Source: Polynucleobacter sp. JS-JIR-5-A7 | GTDB lineage: Bacteria; Pseudomonadota; Gammaproteobacteria; Burkholderiales; Burkholderiaceae | NCBI RefSeq assembly: GCF_018687935.1 | Contig: NZ_CP061308.1 | Coordinates: 366,048 to 430,047 of the forward strand | Reading direction: 5' to 3' | Length of the DNA: 64,000 bases | Part shown: positions 44,906-54,847 of the stretch, in pieces | How positions within the stretch are numbered: the stretch's first letter is position 1 | Layout of the letters: every line of letters starts with the position of its first letter | Notes under the pieces: model-generated | Seen by the model: only the letters and a program-made list of their open reading frames with translations | Told to the model about the DNA's origin: nothing | Databases searched by the model: none | Made by a program: the position numbers and the translations under genes

Positions 44906-45664
44906 ATGACTTCTCCGCACGCCTTAGAACTGGGCATCAATATTGACCACGTTGCCACCTTACGCAATGCGCGTGGCACGGTATATCCAGATCCCCTCAA
45001 GGCGGCGCAATTAGCCGAGGAGGCTGGCGCGGATTTAATCACTTTGCATTTGCGAGAGGATCGCCGCCATATTAAAGATGCTGATTTATTAGCAATACGC
45101 CCGCTTATTAAAACTCGGATGAACCTAGAGTGTGCAGTGACCCCTGAAATGCTCGATATTGCTTGTAAGGTAAAGCCACACGATGTTTGTTTGGTGCCCG
45201 AGAAGCGTGAGGAGGTCACTACTGAAGGTGGCTTAGATGTATTAGGGAAATTTGATGCAGTGAAGGCTGCTACCAAGCAGTTACAAGACGCCGGTATTCG
45301 GGTTTCTCTATTTATCGATCCTGAAGAAAAGCAAATACAGGCAGCAAAAGACGTTGGTGCTACTGTAGTGGAGTTGCACACAGGGCGTTATGCAGATTTA
45401 TCTGGTTCTGAACAAGCAGTAGAATTAGAGCGCATTCGAAAGGCGGCGCAGTTCGGCAAGAGCATTGGACTCAGAGTCAATGCTGGCCATGGCTTGCATG
45501 AAGGTAATGTGATGCCTATAGCCGCTATTGCAGAATTATCCGAACTTAATATTGGCCATGCCATTGTGGCTGAGGCTTTATTTAAAGGTTGGCAAAATGC
45601 TATTGAGGATATGAAAGCCTTGATGGTAAGAGGTCGACATCAAGACCGTATCAAACCTCTCTGA
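44906..45664 (+). CDS. pdxJ: Pyridoxine 5'-phosphate synthase
   Basis: This 252-residue PdxJ has [34 protein letters not shown] and [14 protein letters not shown]. It condenses 1-deoxyxylulose phosphate with aminoacetone phosphate in vitamin B6 synthesis. It is 12 bases after recO and followed by acpS, the conserved order. Confidence 0.97.
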   Translation: MTSPHALELGINIDHVATLRNARGTVYPDPLKAAQLAEEAGADLITLHLREDRRHIKDADLLAIRPLIKTRMNLECAVTPEMLDIACKVKPHDVCLVPEKREEVTTEGGLDVLGKFDAVKAATKQLQDAGIRVSLFIDPEEKQIQAAKDVGATVVELHTGRYADLSGSEQAVELERIRKAAQFGKSIGLRVNAGHGLHEGNVMPIAAIAELSELNIGHAIVAEALFKGWQNAIEDMKALMVRGRHQDRIKPL

Positions 45665-45678
45665 CTAGCAAACATTTG

Positions 45679-46071
45679 ATGATCATCGGCATTGGTACTG
45701 ACATTCTGCAGATTGGGCGCTTACAAGCTGCTTACGATCGTACTAATGGCCGCTTGGCAGAAAAGATTTTGGGTCCAGATGAGATGGCGGTCTTCAAACA
45801 TCGTCTTGCCAGAAATCACAAACGCGGCATTGCATTTTTGGCCACCCGCTTTGCTGCTAAAGAGGCGTTCTCAAAAGCAATTGGTTTGGGAATGAGAATG
45901 CCAATGACTTGGCGCTCTCTCCAAACTTTAAATGAAGCTAGTGGGAAGCCAGTAACTAGTTATCTCGGGGCTTTGGCTCAATTTATGCAAGAGAAAAATT
46001 GGGAAGCTCACGTGACTGTGAGTGATGAGCAAGACATGGCGATTGCCCATGTCATCGTTACTCAGAAATAA
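45679..46071 (+). CDS. acpS: Holo-[acyl-carrier-protein] synthase
   Basis: This 130-residue AcpS has the metal-binding IIGIGTDILQIGRLQ, the catalytic TRFAAKEAFSKAIGLGMR and the SDEQDMAIAHVIV end. It transfers phosphopantetheine from CoA to Ser37 of AcpP. I chose the ATG at 45679, not the TTG 3 bases before it. It is the last gene of the tightly spaced lepA-acpS series; nagZ follows after 49 bases. Confidence 0.96.
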   Translation: MIIGIGTDILQIGRLQAAYDRTNGRLAEKILGPDEMAVFKHRLARNHKRGIAFLATRFAAKEAFSKAIGLGMRMPMTWRSLQTLNEASGKPVTSYLGALAQFMQEKNWEAHVTVSDEQDMAIAHVIVTQK

Positions 46072-46120
46072 TTGAAGAATTGAATTAAAGATAAAACTGA
46101 GAAATTCTTAAGAGGAATAC

Positions 46121-47197
46121 ATGAGTAAAGCCACCATGAACCCCGGCCCAATTACCTTAGATGTGGTGGGCCAGGTCTTAAATGCGGAAGATCGCCGCAG
46201 GATCTTGCATCCTCTGACGGGTGGTGTGATTTTGTTTGGTAGGAACTTTGCTAATCGTCAGCAGCTGACTAAATTGACTGCTGATATTAAGAAATTACGC
46301 CCTGATGTCTTGATCTCGATTGACCATGAGGGTGGACGAGTACAGCGTTGCAAGACGGATGGGTTTACGCATCTTCCCGCGATGCGTAAGTTAGGTGAGC
46401 TTTGGGGTGCGAAAAGTAAATCAAGCCATGCCGCTGATTCTGCTGCGCTCGCCATGGCTGCCGCAACTGCCTGTGGATATGTATTGGCTGCAGAGCTTCG
46501 TGCGTGTGGTGTGGACTTTAGTTTTACCCCTGTCCTCGATTTGGATTTTGATCGCAGTGGTGTGATCGGTGATCGCTCATTCAGTCGTGATCCGCAAATC
46601 GTGTTTGCATTAGCCAAGAGTTTGAATGAAGGTTTACGGCTTGGTGGCATGGCCAACTGTGGCAAACACTTCCCAGGTCATGGCTGGGCAGAGGCAGACT
46701 CTCATGTAGCTATTCCAGTGGACGAGCGCTCACTTCAAGAAATTCTCAACGGTGATGCTAAGCCTTATGAGTGGCTGGACTTGAGTTTGGCAGCGGTGAT
46801 GCCAGCCCATGTCATTTATCCGCAGGTGGATCAAAATCCTGCGGGCTTCTCAAAGATTTGGCTACATTCTATTCTTCGGCAAGAACTAGGATTTCAGGGG
46901 GTAATCTTTAGTGATGACCTTTCTATGGAGGGGGCGAGCGTTGCTGGATCAGTGGTGAAGGGGGCCGAAATGGCGCTAGACGCCGGTTGTGATGCCGTCT
47001 TAATTTGTAATCGCCCGGACTTGGCTGATCAGTTACTGAGCAAGCTAAAGGTTTCAAAGAAAAAAGCAGCAGAATCTGCCACGCGTTTAAATCGCTTGAT
47101 GCCAGACTCGCTAGCCCTATCGTGGGATATGTTACAAAAAGAAGCAGAGTATCAACATGCTAAGGGCTTGCTTAAGCAGTTCAAATTGATCGCTTAA
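46121..47197 (+). CDS. nagZ: Beta-N-acetylhexosaminidase NagZ
   Basis: This 358-residue GH3 enzyme removes GlcNAc from recycled anhydro-muropeptides in the cytoplasm. The diagnostic block is GGMANCGKHFPGHGWAEADSH (position about 182-200), with the nucleophile Asp in VIFSDDLSMEGASV. AGAGGAA precedes the ATG. A very strong terminator follows, ending the long plus-strand block that began at yceD. Confidence 0.95.
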   Translation: MSKATMNPGPITLDVVGQVLNAEDRRRILHPLTGGVILFGRNFANRQQLTKLTADIKKLRPDVLISIDHEGGRVQRCKTDGFTHLPAMRKLGELWGAKSKSSHAADSAALAMAAATACGYVLAAELRACGVDFSFTPVLDLDFDRSGVIGDRSFSRDPQIVFALAKSLNEGLRLGGMANCGKHFPGHGWAEADSHVAIPVDERSLQEILNGDAKPYEWLDLSLAAVMPAHVIYPQVDQNPAGFSKIWLHSILRQELGFQGVIFSDDLSMEGASVAGSVVKGAEMALDAGCDAVLICNRPDLADQLLSKLKVSKKKAAESATRLNRLMPDSLALSWDMLQKEAEYQHAKGLLKQFKLIA

Positions 47198-47214
47198 ACT
47201 AAGTAGTAGTTAAG

Positions 47215-47242
47215 CCAAAAGCCCGGCATGCCGGGCTTTTGG
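47215..47242. terminator. Bidirectional terminator between nagZ and efp
   Basis: CCAAAAGCCCGG (47215-47226) pairs with CCGGGCTTTTGG (47231-47242) around a CATG loop. It is symmetrical, with A and T runs on both sides, and serves the two convergent genes. Confidence 0.9.
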
Positions 47243-47268
47243 TTGAGCGTTTGCTACGCAGTTTTTGC

Positions 47269-47829
47269 TTAGTTAGCGCGGCTACGGTATTCACCAGTAC
47301 GAGTATCGATCTCGATCTTGTCCCCAGTGTTGCAGAACAATGGAACTTGCAATTCATAGCCAGTAGCCAGTTTTGCGTTCTTCAATACTTTGCCGGAGCT
47401 GGTATCGCCTTTCACTGCAGGTTCTGTGTAAATGATTTCACGAACGAGCGAGTTAGGCATTGCTACTGAGAGTGCTTTACCTTCGTAGAAAACTACTTCA
47501 CAGGGCATGCTTTCTTCAAGATAGTTCAATGCATCACCCATGAACTCAGCTTCAACTTCATACTGGTTATAGTCGCCGTCCATGAAGACATACATTGGAT
47601 CTGCAAAATAAGAATATGTGCAATCTTTCTTCTCGAGGATGACAACATCGAATTTGTCATCGGCTTTATAAACGCCTTCATTTGGCGCACCGGTTAACAA
47701 GTTCTTAAATTTCATTTTCACAACTGAAGAGTTGCGGCCAGAGCGGCTGTATTCGGCCTTTAAAACGACCATGGCATCGGTGCCAATCATAACGACGTTA
47801 CCAACGCGGAGTTCTTGTGCTGTTTTCAT
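47269..47829 (-). CDS. efp: Elongation factor P, Arg32 type
   Basis: This 186-residue EF-P has the tip loop [15 protein letters not shown] with Arg at position 32, the residue rhamnosylated by EarP. Organisms with the EpmA/B system have Lys in this loop instead. EF-P relieves ribosome stalling at polyproline. AGGA lies 10 bases before the ATG. It is downstream of earP on the same strand, 87 bases apart. Confidence 0.97.
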   Translation of the reverse strand: MKTAQELRVGNVVMIGTDAMVVLKAEYSRSGRNSSVVKMKFKNLLTGAPNEGVYKADDKFDVVILEKKDCTYSYFADPMYVFMDGDYNQYEVEAEFMGDALNYLEESMPCEVVFYEGKALSVAMPNSLVREIIYTEPAVKGDTSSGKVLKNAKLATGYELQVPLFCNTGDKIEIDTRTGEYRSRAN

Positions 47830-47916
47830 CTTGCTATTCCTGGGTGCAGAGTAATTATTCTGCGGTTTTTATCAAAAACAAGATTGTAACCGCCCGCAAG
47901 CCTTTATTGCTTGGTC

Positions 47917-48987
47917 TTAGGCTACGAACCTTAATAGACGGGCTGCTAAGCCTCCATCCCCTTGGTTTTTGAGTAATTGGGTGCGCCATGCTTGAGAATG
48001 GGTATTCCAAGTATCGAGCATATGGAACCATTCGCTCGGCATTGCCCAAGTCATGGCTGCAATGGTTGCAAGACGTAATTCTTGATTAGCCATTTCAAGG
48101 TAGAGATCTAAAAAGGCGGCTAATTTGACTTCATGGGCGCGATCCTCTTGTGGGTATATGTGCCAAATAAATGGTTTGCCTGCTAATTGCGCGCGCACGA
48201 AAGAATCCTCACCACGAACGATATTGAAATCACATTGCGATAGTACCCAGTCAAATTCATCTTGCGATACAAAAGGCATGGAGATTAATTGCAGATTGGC
48301 AGGCAGTTGAATGGGCTTCTCTCCATAAAGATTTAGGAGCTCAGCATGACCATGCGTTAGTAAGACATCGATATTCTCACCTAGCGAGCCAAGATCTTCT
48401 AGCCACTTGCGCAAAGGCGCTCCTGGGTAGCAAAAGATGCTAATGCGTTTTGTATCACTTCGCAGCTTAGACCACGCCCCCTGTAAGTCATACGGAATTT
48501 TGTTGGCAACAGATATACCTTCTGGTGGCACAGGGTCAACCAATATTCCGCCGACTTCATCCTGAAATCCCGGGAAGAAAAAATACTTAGGTATGCCATG
48601 GGATTGTGGTGATGCTTTTGCATGAAAGTCGGTAATCCAGGGTTCAGCGCTGAGATATTCAAGATTGATGATGATGGGCTTGATGGGGGCAATAAATACA
48701 CCAGCAAGATAACGCTCAGGCAATTCACAGCCAAAAGCCTCGATGATGACATCGGGAGTTTGTACAGGATGCCTTGCATTACTAAAGCTTGCTTCCCAAG
48801 GTTGAAGATCTATTTTTTGCTTAATTACAGGATCTACGCCAGAAGCGAGTAAATTGAGGGTTGGTAGGTCATCGCAAAAAATGCGTATCTCTTGGCCATG
48901 AAGGCTTGATAAGCTTCGGGCTAGACGCCAGCAAACACCGGCATCACCATAGTTGTCTACGATTTGGCAGAAAATATCCCAACGCAT
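47917..48987 (-). CDS. earP: EF-P arginine 32 rhamnosyltransferase EarP
   Basis: This 356-residue GT-B type glycosyltransferase has the N-terminal [20 protein letters not shown], with the conserved Asp11 and Asp15 near the acceptor site. The nucleotide-sugar motif is [20 protein letters not shown]. It attaches rhamnose from dTDP-rhamnose to Arg32 of EF-P, encoded just downstream. The dTDP-rhamnose genes are not in the window. Its start codon overlaps that of uvrC on the other strand. Confidence 0.95.
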   Translation of the reverse strand: MRWDIFCQIVDNYGDAGVCWRLARSLSSLHGQEIRIFCDDLPTLNLLASGVDPVIKQKIDLQPWEASFSNARHPVQTPDVIIEAFGCELPERYLAGVFIAPIKPIIINLEYLSAEPWITDFHAKASPQSHGIPKYFFFPGFQDEVGGILVDPVPPEGISVANKIPYDLQGAWSKLRSDTKRISIFCYPGAPLRKWLEDLGSLGENIDVLLTHGHAELLNLYGEKPIQLPANLQLISMPFVSQDEFDWVLSQCDFNIVRGEDSFVRAQLAGKPFIWHIYPQEDRAHEVKLAAFLDLYLEMANQELRLATIAAMTWAMPSEWFHMLDTWNTHSQAWRTQLLKNQGDGGLAARLLRFVA

Positions 48988-50908
48988 GAGTAATTCGCTT
49001 TTTGAAACCCTTCAGCAGGATGTTAAACGGCTACCCGAATTGCCGGGGGTATATCGCTTCTTTGATGAGGCGGGGAACATCTTATATGTCGGCAAAGCTC
49101 GCAATCTTAAGAAGCGTGTAACTAGTTATTTTCAAAGCAAACAGTTGTCACCGCGAATAGCGTTGATGGTAGGGAAAATCGCTCGCTATGAAACAACAGT
49201 AACACGGACAGAAACTGAAGCCCTCATTTTAGAGAACAATCTCATCAAAGAGTTGGCTCCGCCATTCAATATCTTGTTTCGGGATGATAAGTCCTACCCA
49301 TATGTGATGTTAACGGGGCATCAATTCCCGCGCTTGGCTTCTTATCGTGGCAAGGTGGATAAACGCAATCATTACTTTGGCCCTTTTCCCAATAGCTGGG
49401 CAGTGCGTAATAGTGTGCAAATTTTGCAGAAAGTCTTTCGCTTGAGGACTTGTGAAGATTCCGTTTTTAAGAATCGCAGCCGCCCCTGTCTCTTGCATCA
49501 GATTCATCGTTGTAGTGCTCCCTGTGTGGGTCGCCTTAGTGTCGAGCAATATGGTCAAGACGTGGCGCAAGCAACGCGATTTTTAGAGGGCGACCATAGT
49601 CGGGTACTTGCGGAGCTGGAAAAGGAAATGCATGCGCATAGCGACGCCATGGAATTCGAAATGGCTGCAGTACTACGTGATCGGATTGCCGATCTTTCTA
49701 GCGTTCTGCAACAACAGGCAATGGATACCGTTGCCGAAGGTGAGGGCGATGTTGACATCATTGCTGTCGCACAAATGGAAGGTATGGTTTGTGTGAACCT
49801 CGCCATGGTGCGTGGTGGGCGTCATCTGGGCGACAGACCTTATTTCCCTAAAGGTTTGCGCACTGCCTCTGGAGAACTTCCGCCCCCTGCAGAAATATTA
49901 GAAGCCTTTATTGCTCAGCATTATTTAGAGGATGTCGCTAGCGAGAGTGCGGCCAGCGCAACGGTCAATTTAATACCACCTGTTTTGGTCTTGAATCACC
50001 CTCTGCAATCCTTAAGCGACGATGTCAGCCAATCTAATGAAGCACCTCCCGAAGATCTGCACGATTTATTAAATGCACAAGCCGGTAAAAAAATTACCTT
50101 CTTACATCAACCCCAAGGTCAACGTCGTCATTGGTTAGCGATGGCCGAAGGTAACGCCAAGATCGCTTTAACGAAACGCTTAGTTGAAACCGGTGGGCAG
50201 TTAGCTAGAGCAAGGGCTTTGGTTGATATTTTAGGTTTGGATCTCGAGGGTCTAGAGCATTTGCGAATTGAATGTTTTGACATCAGCCATACCTCAGGTG
50301 AAGCAACTCAAGCTTCGTGCGTGGTGTATGCGAAGAATGCCATGCAATCAGGCGAGTATCGACGTTTCAATATCAATGACATTACACCGGGTGATGACTA
50401 TGCAGCGATGCGTCAAGTTTTGCAAAGGCGTTATGCCAACTTCCAAGAACTTCCTCCAGAAAAAATGCCTCAGGTCATTTTGATTGATGGTGGTAAAGGG
50501 CAAGTAGAGATGGCAAGGCAGGTGCTTTCAGAATTCGGTATGGATGTGGGCTTGATTGTGGGTGTTGCCAAAGGAGAGGGTCGCAAAGTTGGCTTAGAAA
50601 CACTGATTTTTGCAGATGACCGCGAATCCTTAGAGCTAGGTATTGATAGCGCCGCACTTTTGCTAGTTGCACAGATTCGAGATGAGGCGCATCGTTTTGC
50701 CATTACCGGCATGCGCGCTAAGCGAGCTAAGGCAAGAACAGTTTCTCGTTTGGAGGAGATTGAAGGTATTGGTGCTAAGCGACGCCAAAAGCTGTTGGCT
50801 CGTTTTGGCGGTCTCAAGGGCGTGGCCAATGCCAGCATAGAAGAAATTGCTAGCGTAGAAGGGGTGTCACTCACCTTGGCAGAGCAAATTTACCGCCAAT
50901 TACACTAG
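48986..50908 (+). CDS. uvrC: Excinuclease ABC subunit C
   Basis: This 640-residue UvrC has the N-terminal GIY-YIG nuclease ([19 protein letters not shown]), a UvrB-binding UVR segment (about 205-240, [20 protein letters not shown]), and the C-terminal RNase H-like nuclease ([32 protein letters not shown]). A helix-hairpin-helix pair ends the protein ([20 protein letters not shown]). I chose the ATG at 48986; a TTG at 48953 lies in the earP body. The starts of earP and uvrC overlap as CATG. pgsA follows after 34 bases, as in E. coli. Confidence 0.96.
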   Translation: MSNSLFETLQQDVKRLPELPGVYRFFDEAGNILYVGKARNLKKRVTSYFQSKQLSPRIALMVGKIARYETTVTRTETEALILENNLIKELAPPFNILFRDDKSYPYVMLTGHQFPRLASYRGKVDKRNHYFGPFPNSWAVRNSVQILQKVFRLRTCEDSVFKNRSRPCLLHQIHRCSAPCVGRLSVEQYGQDVAQATRFLEGDHSRVLAELEKEMHAHSDAMEFEMAAVLRDRIADLSSVLQQQAMDTVAEGEGDVDIIAVAQMEGMVCVNLAMVRGGRHLGDRPYFPKGLRTASGELPPPAEILEAFIAQHYLEDVASESAASATVNLIPPVLVLNHPLQSLSDDVSQSNEAPPEDLHDLLNAQAGKKITFLHQPQGQRRHWLAMAEGNAKIALTKRLVETGGQLARARALVDILGLDLEGLEHLRIECFDISHTSGEATQASCVVYAKNAMQSGEYRRFNINDITPGDDYAAMRQVLQRRYANFQELPPEKMPQVILIDGGKGQVEMARQVLSEFGMDVGLIVGVAKGEGRKVGLETLIFADDRESLELGIDSAALLLVAQIRDEAHRFAITGMRAKRAKARTVSRLEEIEGIGAKRRQKLLARFGGLKGVANASIEEIASVEGVSLTLAEQIYRQLH

Positions 50909-50942
50909 CGGTTTCCCGCCATATTTAGTTTATGCTTATCTA

Positions 50943-51518
50943 ATGCCGTTCAATCTCCCCATTGCCCTTACCTGGTTGCGTGTTGCAGCAATTCCATTGC
51001 TGGTGGCAATTTTCTATCTTCCGAGTGATTGGTTTACGCCATTTGAGAAGAACTTGATTGCAGCAATTATCTTTATCTCAGCGGCAATTACTGATTGGTT
51101 GGATGGATTTCTTGCGCGCCGTTTAAAACAAGAATCTGCCTTTGGCCAGTTCTTGGATCCAGTTGCCGATAAATTAATTGTTGCGGCGGCATTACTTGTT
51201 CTTTTGAATATGGATCGTGTTCAGGTATGGGTTGCCTTAGTGATCATTGGTCGAGAAATCACGATCTCTGCTTTGCGAGAATGGATGGCTTTGTTGGGTG
51301 CTGGCAAGAGCGTTGCGGTGCATATGGTTGGTAAATTAAAAACAACTGCTCAATTGGTGGCAATTCCTTTTTTGCTGCTCAATGACACTTTGTTTGGGTG
51401 GTTAGATTGCGCCAGAGTCGGAACTTGGCTCATTTGGGTTGCGGCATTCTTGACGCTTTGGTCGATGTTTTATTACTTGAAAAAAGCCCTGCCGCAACTT
51501 GCAGGAAAAATCGACTAA
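50943..51518 (+). CDS. pgsA: CDP-diacylglycerol-glycerol-3-phosphate 3-phosphatidyltransferase
   Basis: This 191-residue membrane protein has the CDP-alcohol phosphotransferase signature DGxxAR-x8-G-x3-D-x3-D, seen as DWLDGFLARRL followed by FGQFLDPVADK. It makes phosphatidylglycerol phosphate. Several hydrophobic segments are present. It follows uvrC and precedes the tRNA pair, a common order in proteobacteria. Confidence 0.96.
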   Translation: MPFNLPIALTWLRVAAIPLLVAIFYLPSDWFTPFEKNLIAAIIFISAAITDWLDGFLARRLKQESAFGQFLDPVADKLIVAAALLVLLNMDRVQVWVALVIIGREITISALREWMALLGAGKSVAVHMVGKLKTTAQLVAIPFLLLNDTLFGWLDCARVGTWLIWVAAFLTLWSMFYYLKKALPQLAGKID

Positions 51519-51634
51519 TTCCATCTAGACACCACCTGGTATAGCTTTGCGGGTAGGATAAATTCTGAGACTCTGCTGGATCACTTGGAATAATGCTTTC
51601 TTTTTGATTGTTTGTTAAACTATCGCCCTGTTAT

Positions 51635-51710
51635 GCGGGAATAGCTCAGCTGGTAGAGCGATACCTTGCCAAGGTATAGGTCGGGAGTTCGAACCTCCTT
51701 TCCCGCTCCA
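51635..51710 (+). tRNA. glyW: tRNA-Gly (anticodon GCC)
   Basis: The 76-base cloverleaf has acceptor GCGGGAA pairing TTCCCGC, D-loop AGCTCAGCTGGTAGAGC, anticodon loop TTGCCAA, T-arm GGGAGTTCGAACCTCC, discriminator T and an encoded CCA. Confidence 0.98.
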
Positions 51711-51759
51711 AGTTCGATGGGAAGCCCTCAAAAGCTTCCCATTTTTGATTCAGGCATAT

Positions 51760-51833
51760 GGCGCGTTGGCCGAGTGGTTAGGCAGGAGCCTGCAAAGCTT
51801 CGTACGGGGGTTCGATTCCCTCACGCGCCTCCA
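51760..51833 (+). tRNA. cysT: tRNA-Cys (anticodon GCA)
   Basis: The 74-base cloverleaf has acceptor GGCGCGT pairing ACGCGCC, a D-arm GGCCGAGTGGTTAGGC, anticodon loop CTGCAAA, T-arm GGGGGTTCGATTCCCTC, discriminator T and an encoded CCA. It lies 49 bases after tRNA-Gly and is probably co-transcribed with it. Confidence 0.98.
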
Positions 51834-51911
51834 GTAATTTCGCTTGACGAAATAGGCGGAGCACATAAAATACTTTCAGTCTGTTCCAGAAAGCACTTTT
51901 TAAAGCGAAAA

Positions 51912-52373
51912 ATGATCAAAATTCATACTCTTAAATTGAGCGCCCTCACATTGTTCATGACAGCATTGCTGGCTGCTTGCGCTAGCTCTGGCGACTCACC
52001 AACTGGAACGCAACAGGAAGTGCAAGAAGTTCAGACTCAGCTCTTGGGCGATATGCCTTTGCCTGCCGCATCAAAAATTATTGGCGGAGAGTCGTTGATT
52101 ATTGGCCGTGGTGATAACTGGGTAGGTCGTGTTATTCTGTCTGGCGTGCAAACCCCAACTGATATTTATGCCTTCTTCCAGTCAGAATACCCTCGAGCCG
52201 GTTGGACAACAGTCAGTGCAGTAAAGTCTAAAACCAGCATTTTGGTCTTTACTAAAGGTGATCGCACTGCTACCGTCGAGTTAAATGAAGGTCCTTTGAC
52301 TGGACCAAAAACCTTGATTACGATTACTTCATCTCCAAAGAACGCCAATGTCGTGGCGCCAAGTAAGCGGTAG
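51912..52373 (+). CDS. Putative lipoprotein of unknown function
   Basis: This 153-residue protein has a lipoprotein signal (LSALTLFMTALLAACASSGD), with lipobox LLAAC giving an acylated Cys20 or so. The mature part contains PTDIYAFFQSEYPRAGW, a pattern seen in small DUF-type periplasmic proteins that act as condensed alpha/beta domains. I do not recognise a precise family. I chose the ATG at 51912; the open frame upstream runs through tRNA-Cys and cannot be coding. A terminator follows at 52413. It is likely anchored to the outer membrane. Confidence 0.75.
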   Translation: MIKIHTLKLSALTLFMTALLAACASSGDSPTGTQQEVQEVQTQLLGDMPLPAASKIIGGESLIIGRGDNWVGRVILSGVQTPTDIYAFFQSEYPRAGWTTVSAVKSKTSILVFTKGDRTATVELNEGPLTGPKTLITITSSPKNANVVAPSKR

Positions 52374-52412
52374 TCAAGCAGTAAGCAGTCAGTAAGAAAT
52401 CTGCAGGAAATA

Positions 52413-52437
52413 AAAAGGCCTCCACTGGAGGCCTTTT
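52413..52437. terminator. Bidirectional terminator between the lipoprotein gene and lexA
   Basis: AAAAGGCCTCC (52413-52423) pairs with GGAGGCCTTTT (52427-52437), flanked by A and T runs. It serves the two convergent genes. Confidence 0.88.
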
Positions 52438-52454
52438 CTTATGGGGGAATTGGC

Positions 52455-53174
52455 TTACAAGCCTTCAGCCCTGATGAGGCCTACCGCTTGACCTTCAATT
52501 GCGAAGTTCGGTTGACGACTATCGACCACAATATTTTTGAAGTCTGGATTTTCTGCTTGCAACTCAATCACCATGCCGTTAGCTGTTTTCTTTTGTTGCC
52601 AGCGCTTGACGGTGACTTCATCATCAAGACGTGCAACAACGATATCGCCGTTACGTACTTCGGTAGTTTTTCTGACAGCTAAATAGTCGCCATCCAAAAT
52701 GCCCGCATCGCGCATGCTCATCCCTTTTACTTTTAATAAGTAATCAGCGCCTTTGCTAAATAAACTTGGATCAATTGGGACTTGTTTCTCAATGTGCTCA
52801 ACTGCCATGATCGGTGAACCTGCAGCAACGCGACCAATGAGTGGAAGCGTGAGTTGCTGTAATGCGCCAGATGGTAATGACAATTGACGATATTTGTTTG
52901 AGTGTTGTGCTTGATGAAAGCGTTGGGGGATACGAATACCGCGCGATGTTCCTGGCGTTAGTTCAATATAGCCTTTTTTTGCGAGTGCGCGAAGATGCTC
53001 TTCAGCAGCATTTGCAGATGCAAATCCTAATTGCGTGGCAATCTCTGCGCGAGTCGGCGGCAAACCACTCTCATCAATTGCTTTGGTGATCAGTTCCAAT
53101 ATCTCACTCTGGCGTGCAGTGAGTTTGGGGAGGGCAGTTAGCTCCTCTAGATAATCGACTGTATTTATGTCCAT
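52455..53174 (-). CDS. lexA: SOS repressor LexA
   Basis: This 239-residue LexA has a winged-helix DNA-binding domain (about 16-80, [32 protein letters not shown]). The Ala118-Gly119 self-cleavage site is in [11 protein letters not shown]. The Ser153-Lys190 dyad is in [12 protein letters not shown] and [11 protein letters not shown] chose the ATG at 53174; the longer open frame is not LexA-like. A SOS box lies directly upstream, so it is autoregulated. It represses DNA-damage genes, one of which in this window may be uvrC, though I see no box there. Confidence 0.97.
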   Translation of the reverse strand: MDINTVDYLEELTALPKLTARQSEILELITKAIDESGLPPTRAEIATQLGFASANAAEEHLRALAKKGYIELTPGTSRGIRIPQRFHQAQHSNKYRQLSLPSGALQQLTLPLIGRVAAGSPIMAVEHIEKQVPIDPSLFSKGADYLLKVKGMSMRDAGILDGDYLAVRKTTEVRNGDIVVARLDDEVTVKRWQQKKTANGMVIELQAENPDFKNIVVDSRQPNFAIEGQAVGLIRAEGL

Positions 53175-53175
53175 A

Positions 53176-53191
53176 CTGGGATTGTATACAG
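53176..53191 (-). promoter_or_regulatory. LexA-binding SOS box of lexA
   Basis: CTG-N10-CAG (CTGGGATTGTATACAG) matches the proteobacterial LexA box. It begins 1 base upstream of the lexA start codon and so would block transcription or initiation. It is 41 bases before the divergent asparaginase start and may also affect that gene. Confidence 0.85.
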
Positions 53192-53232
53192 CACTTTTTG
53201 ATAATTCAAGTAATTTAGGGAGATAATGGGGT

Positions 53233-54291
53233 ATGAACTCCATCCATGGCAATCCTGAAAATATCCCCCATATTTTGGTTTTGGGGGTGGGTGGAACCAT
53301 TGCTGGTTTAGCTTCTGATCCTGCCAATCCGACTGCATATCAATCGGGCCAAGTTGGTATTGAGGCCCTCTTGGCAAAGATTCGGGAAAGTATTCCAGAT
53401 GCTGTAAAAATAGTCTCTCAACAGCTTGCCAATATCGATAGTCGTGATCTTAGTGAGGATTTACTCACCCTGATAGGCAATACAGTTAAAGAATCTCTTC
53501 AAAATCCTGCTGTAAAAGGCGTAGTGATTACTCATGGTACCGACACCATTGAAGAAACTGGGTTTTTCTTACATGCTACCTGTGGCAGGCTTGCTGAAAA
53601 ATTAGGCAAAAGGGTGGTCTTAGTCGGCGCCATGTTGCCTGCAAATGCACCTCAAGCAGATGGTCCAGCAAACCTCTTGGATGCCTTGAAATGGGCATCA
53701 ACCGCACCTGAAAACTGTCCTGGCGGGGTATTTGCAGTATTTGCCGGCAAAGTTTGCTTGGCGCGGGATTTGGCTAAACGCCATAGTTCGGCGTTAAATG
53801 CGCCACTGATGGACTCGCCCAACAGCCCTATAGGCTTGATAAACCCCTCTTGGCTTTCTAGGGTAAAGGCAATTCAGGCTGCCTCAGTTGAGGATTTGCC
53901 CATTCCTGAGGTTTGGCCATGGGTAGATATTCTGACTAGTCACGCTGGAGCGCGGGGGCAGACAGTTGAGGCGCTTGTTGGCGCAGGTGTCCAGGGCTTG
54001 GTTTTGGCTGGCACTGGTTTAGGTGGTTTTCATAAAACTTGGCTTGAGCCTTTGAAAAAGGCTCAAATGCAGGGCATCGCTTTGGTCAGAACGTCCCGAA
54101 CTGGTGCTGGAGCAACTTTAGCCTCAAAAGATGAGCTTTCTTGTGAACTGGCAGGGGTTCTTTCTGCTCCCAGAGCGAGGATTGCCCTGCAGCTGGCTTT
54201 AAATGCTGAAAAAGATCACAAAGCAAACCCTAAATCCCTGACTTGGCAGGATTTTTTTGCTAGAATGGCGGTCTTGCCTGGATTTAGGTGA
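53233..54291 (+). CDS. ansA: L-asparaginase
   Basis: This 352-residue asparaginase/glutaminase-family enzyme has the first catalytic Thr in [15 protein letters not shown] and the second in [18 protein letters not shown]. The C-terminal block [15 protein letters not shown] is also conserved. There is no signal peptide, so it is cytoplasmic, unlike E. coli AnsB. It converts asparagine to aspartate and ammonia. It is divergent from lexA across 58 bases. A 122-base gap with a structured leader separates it from rpsF. Confidence 0.92.
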   Translation: MNSIHGNPENIPHILVLGVGGTIAGLASDPANPTAYQSGQVGIEALLAKIRESIPDAVKIVSQQLANIDSRDLSEDLLTLIGNTVKESLQNPAVKGVVITHGTDTIEETGFFLHATCGRLAEKLGKRVVLVGAMLPANAPQADGPANLLDALKWASTAPENCPGGVFAVFAGKVCLARDLAKRHSSALNAPLMDSPNSPIGLINPSWLSRVKAIQAASVEDLPIPEVWPWVDILTSHAGARGQTVEALVGAGVQGLVLAGTGLGGFHKTWLEPLKKAQMQGIALVRTSRTGAGATLASKDELSCELAGVLSAPRARIALQLALNAEKDHKANPKSLTWQDFFARMAVLPGFR

Positions 54292-54342
54292 GGACTTAAA
54301 AAGTGTTGTGAGCAGTACTTACAATTTGTTACTACCTTGTCA

Positions 54343-54390
54343 CACTGGCGCTAATTTCAAAACCATCAGAAATTGGCAGACGCCCAGGTG
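54343..54390 (+). promoter_or_regulatory. Candidate S6:S18-type leader hairpin upstream of rpsF
   Basis: In the rpsF leader an inner stem AATTTC (54353-54358) / GAAATT (54369-54374) sits inside an imperfect outer stem CACTGGCG (54343-54350) / CGCCCAGGTG (54381-54390), with an asymmetric internal loop. The rpsF-rpsR operon is known in other bacteria to be autoregulated by the S6:S18 complex binding a similar structure. I do not see the exact consensus bulge, so this is a candidate only. AAAGGAG follows at 54401-54407. Confidence 0.42.
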
Positions 54391-54413
54391 ACTTAATCCT
54401 AAAGGAGTGTTTG

Positions 54414-54788
54414 ATGCGTCATTATGAAATCGTCTTTATCGTCCATCCGGACCAAAGCGAGCAAGTGCCAGCGATGATCGATCGTTACAAAGCTACATTA
54501 GCAGCTGCGGGCGGCAAAATTCATCGTATGGAAGACTGGGGTCGTCGTCAGATGGCTTACATGATCGACAAGCTTGCTAAAGCCCACTACGTTTGCATGA
54601 ACATTGAGTGCGACCAGAAAACTCTGGAAGAACTTGAGCATGCGTTCAAATTTAACGATGCTGTTTTGCGTCACCTCATTATCAAGACTAAGAAAGCTGA
54701 AACAGAGCCTTCCATCATGATGAAAGAAGTGCAACGTGAAGAAGCTCGCAAATCAGCTCAAGCCGACGCTCCTACAGCGGTAGCCTAA
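54414..54788 (+). CDS. rpsF: 30S ribosomal protein S6
   Basis: This 124-residue S6 starts [19 protein letters not shown] and has [20 protein letters not shown]. The C-terminal [22 protein letters not shown] tail is acidic and helical. I chose the ATG at 54414 with AAAGGAG upstream, not the adjacent TTG. It is the first gene of rpsF-priB-rpsR-rplI. Confidence 0.97.
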   Translation: MRHYEIVFIVHPDQSEQVPAMIDRYKATLAAAGGKIHRMEDWGRRQMAYMIDKLAKAHYVCMNIECDQKTLEELEHAFKFNDAVLRHLIIKTKKAETEPSIMMKEVQREEARKSAQADAPTAVA

Positions 54789-54847
54789 GTTAGAAATTTG
54801 AAGAGGAATACACAGACTAGAAAACGTATTAGAGAAGCGGGGCGGCG

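Noticed and set aside
51635..52373. A possible genomic island or attachment site at the tRNA-Gly/tRNA-Cys pair.
   Set aside because: There is no integrase, no repeat of either tRNA 3' end downstream in the window, and the neighbouring genes are housekeeping.
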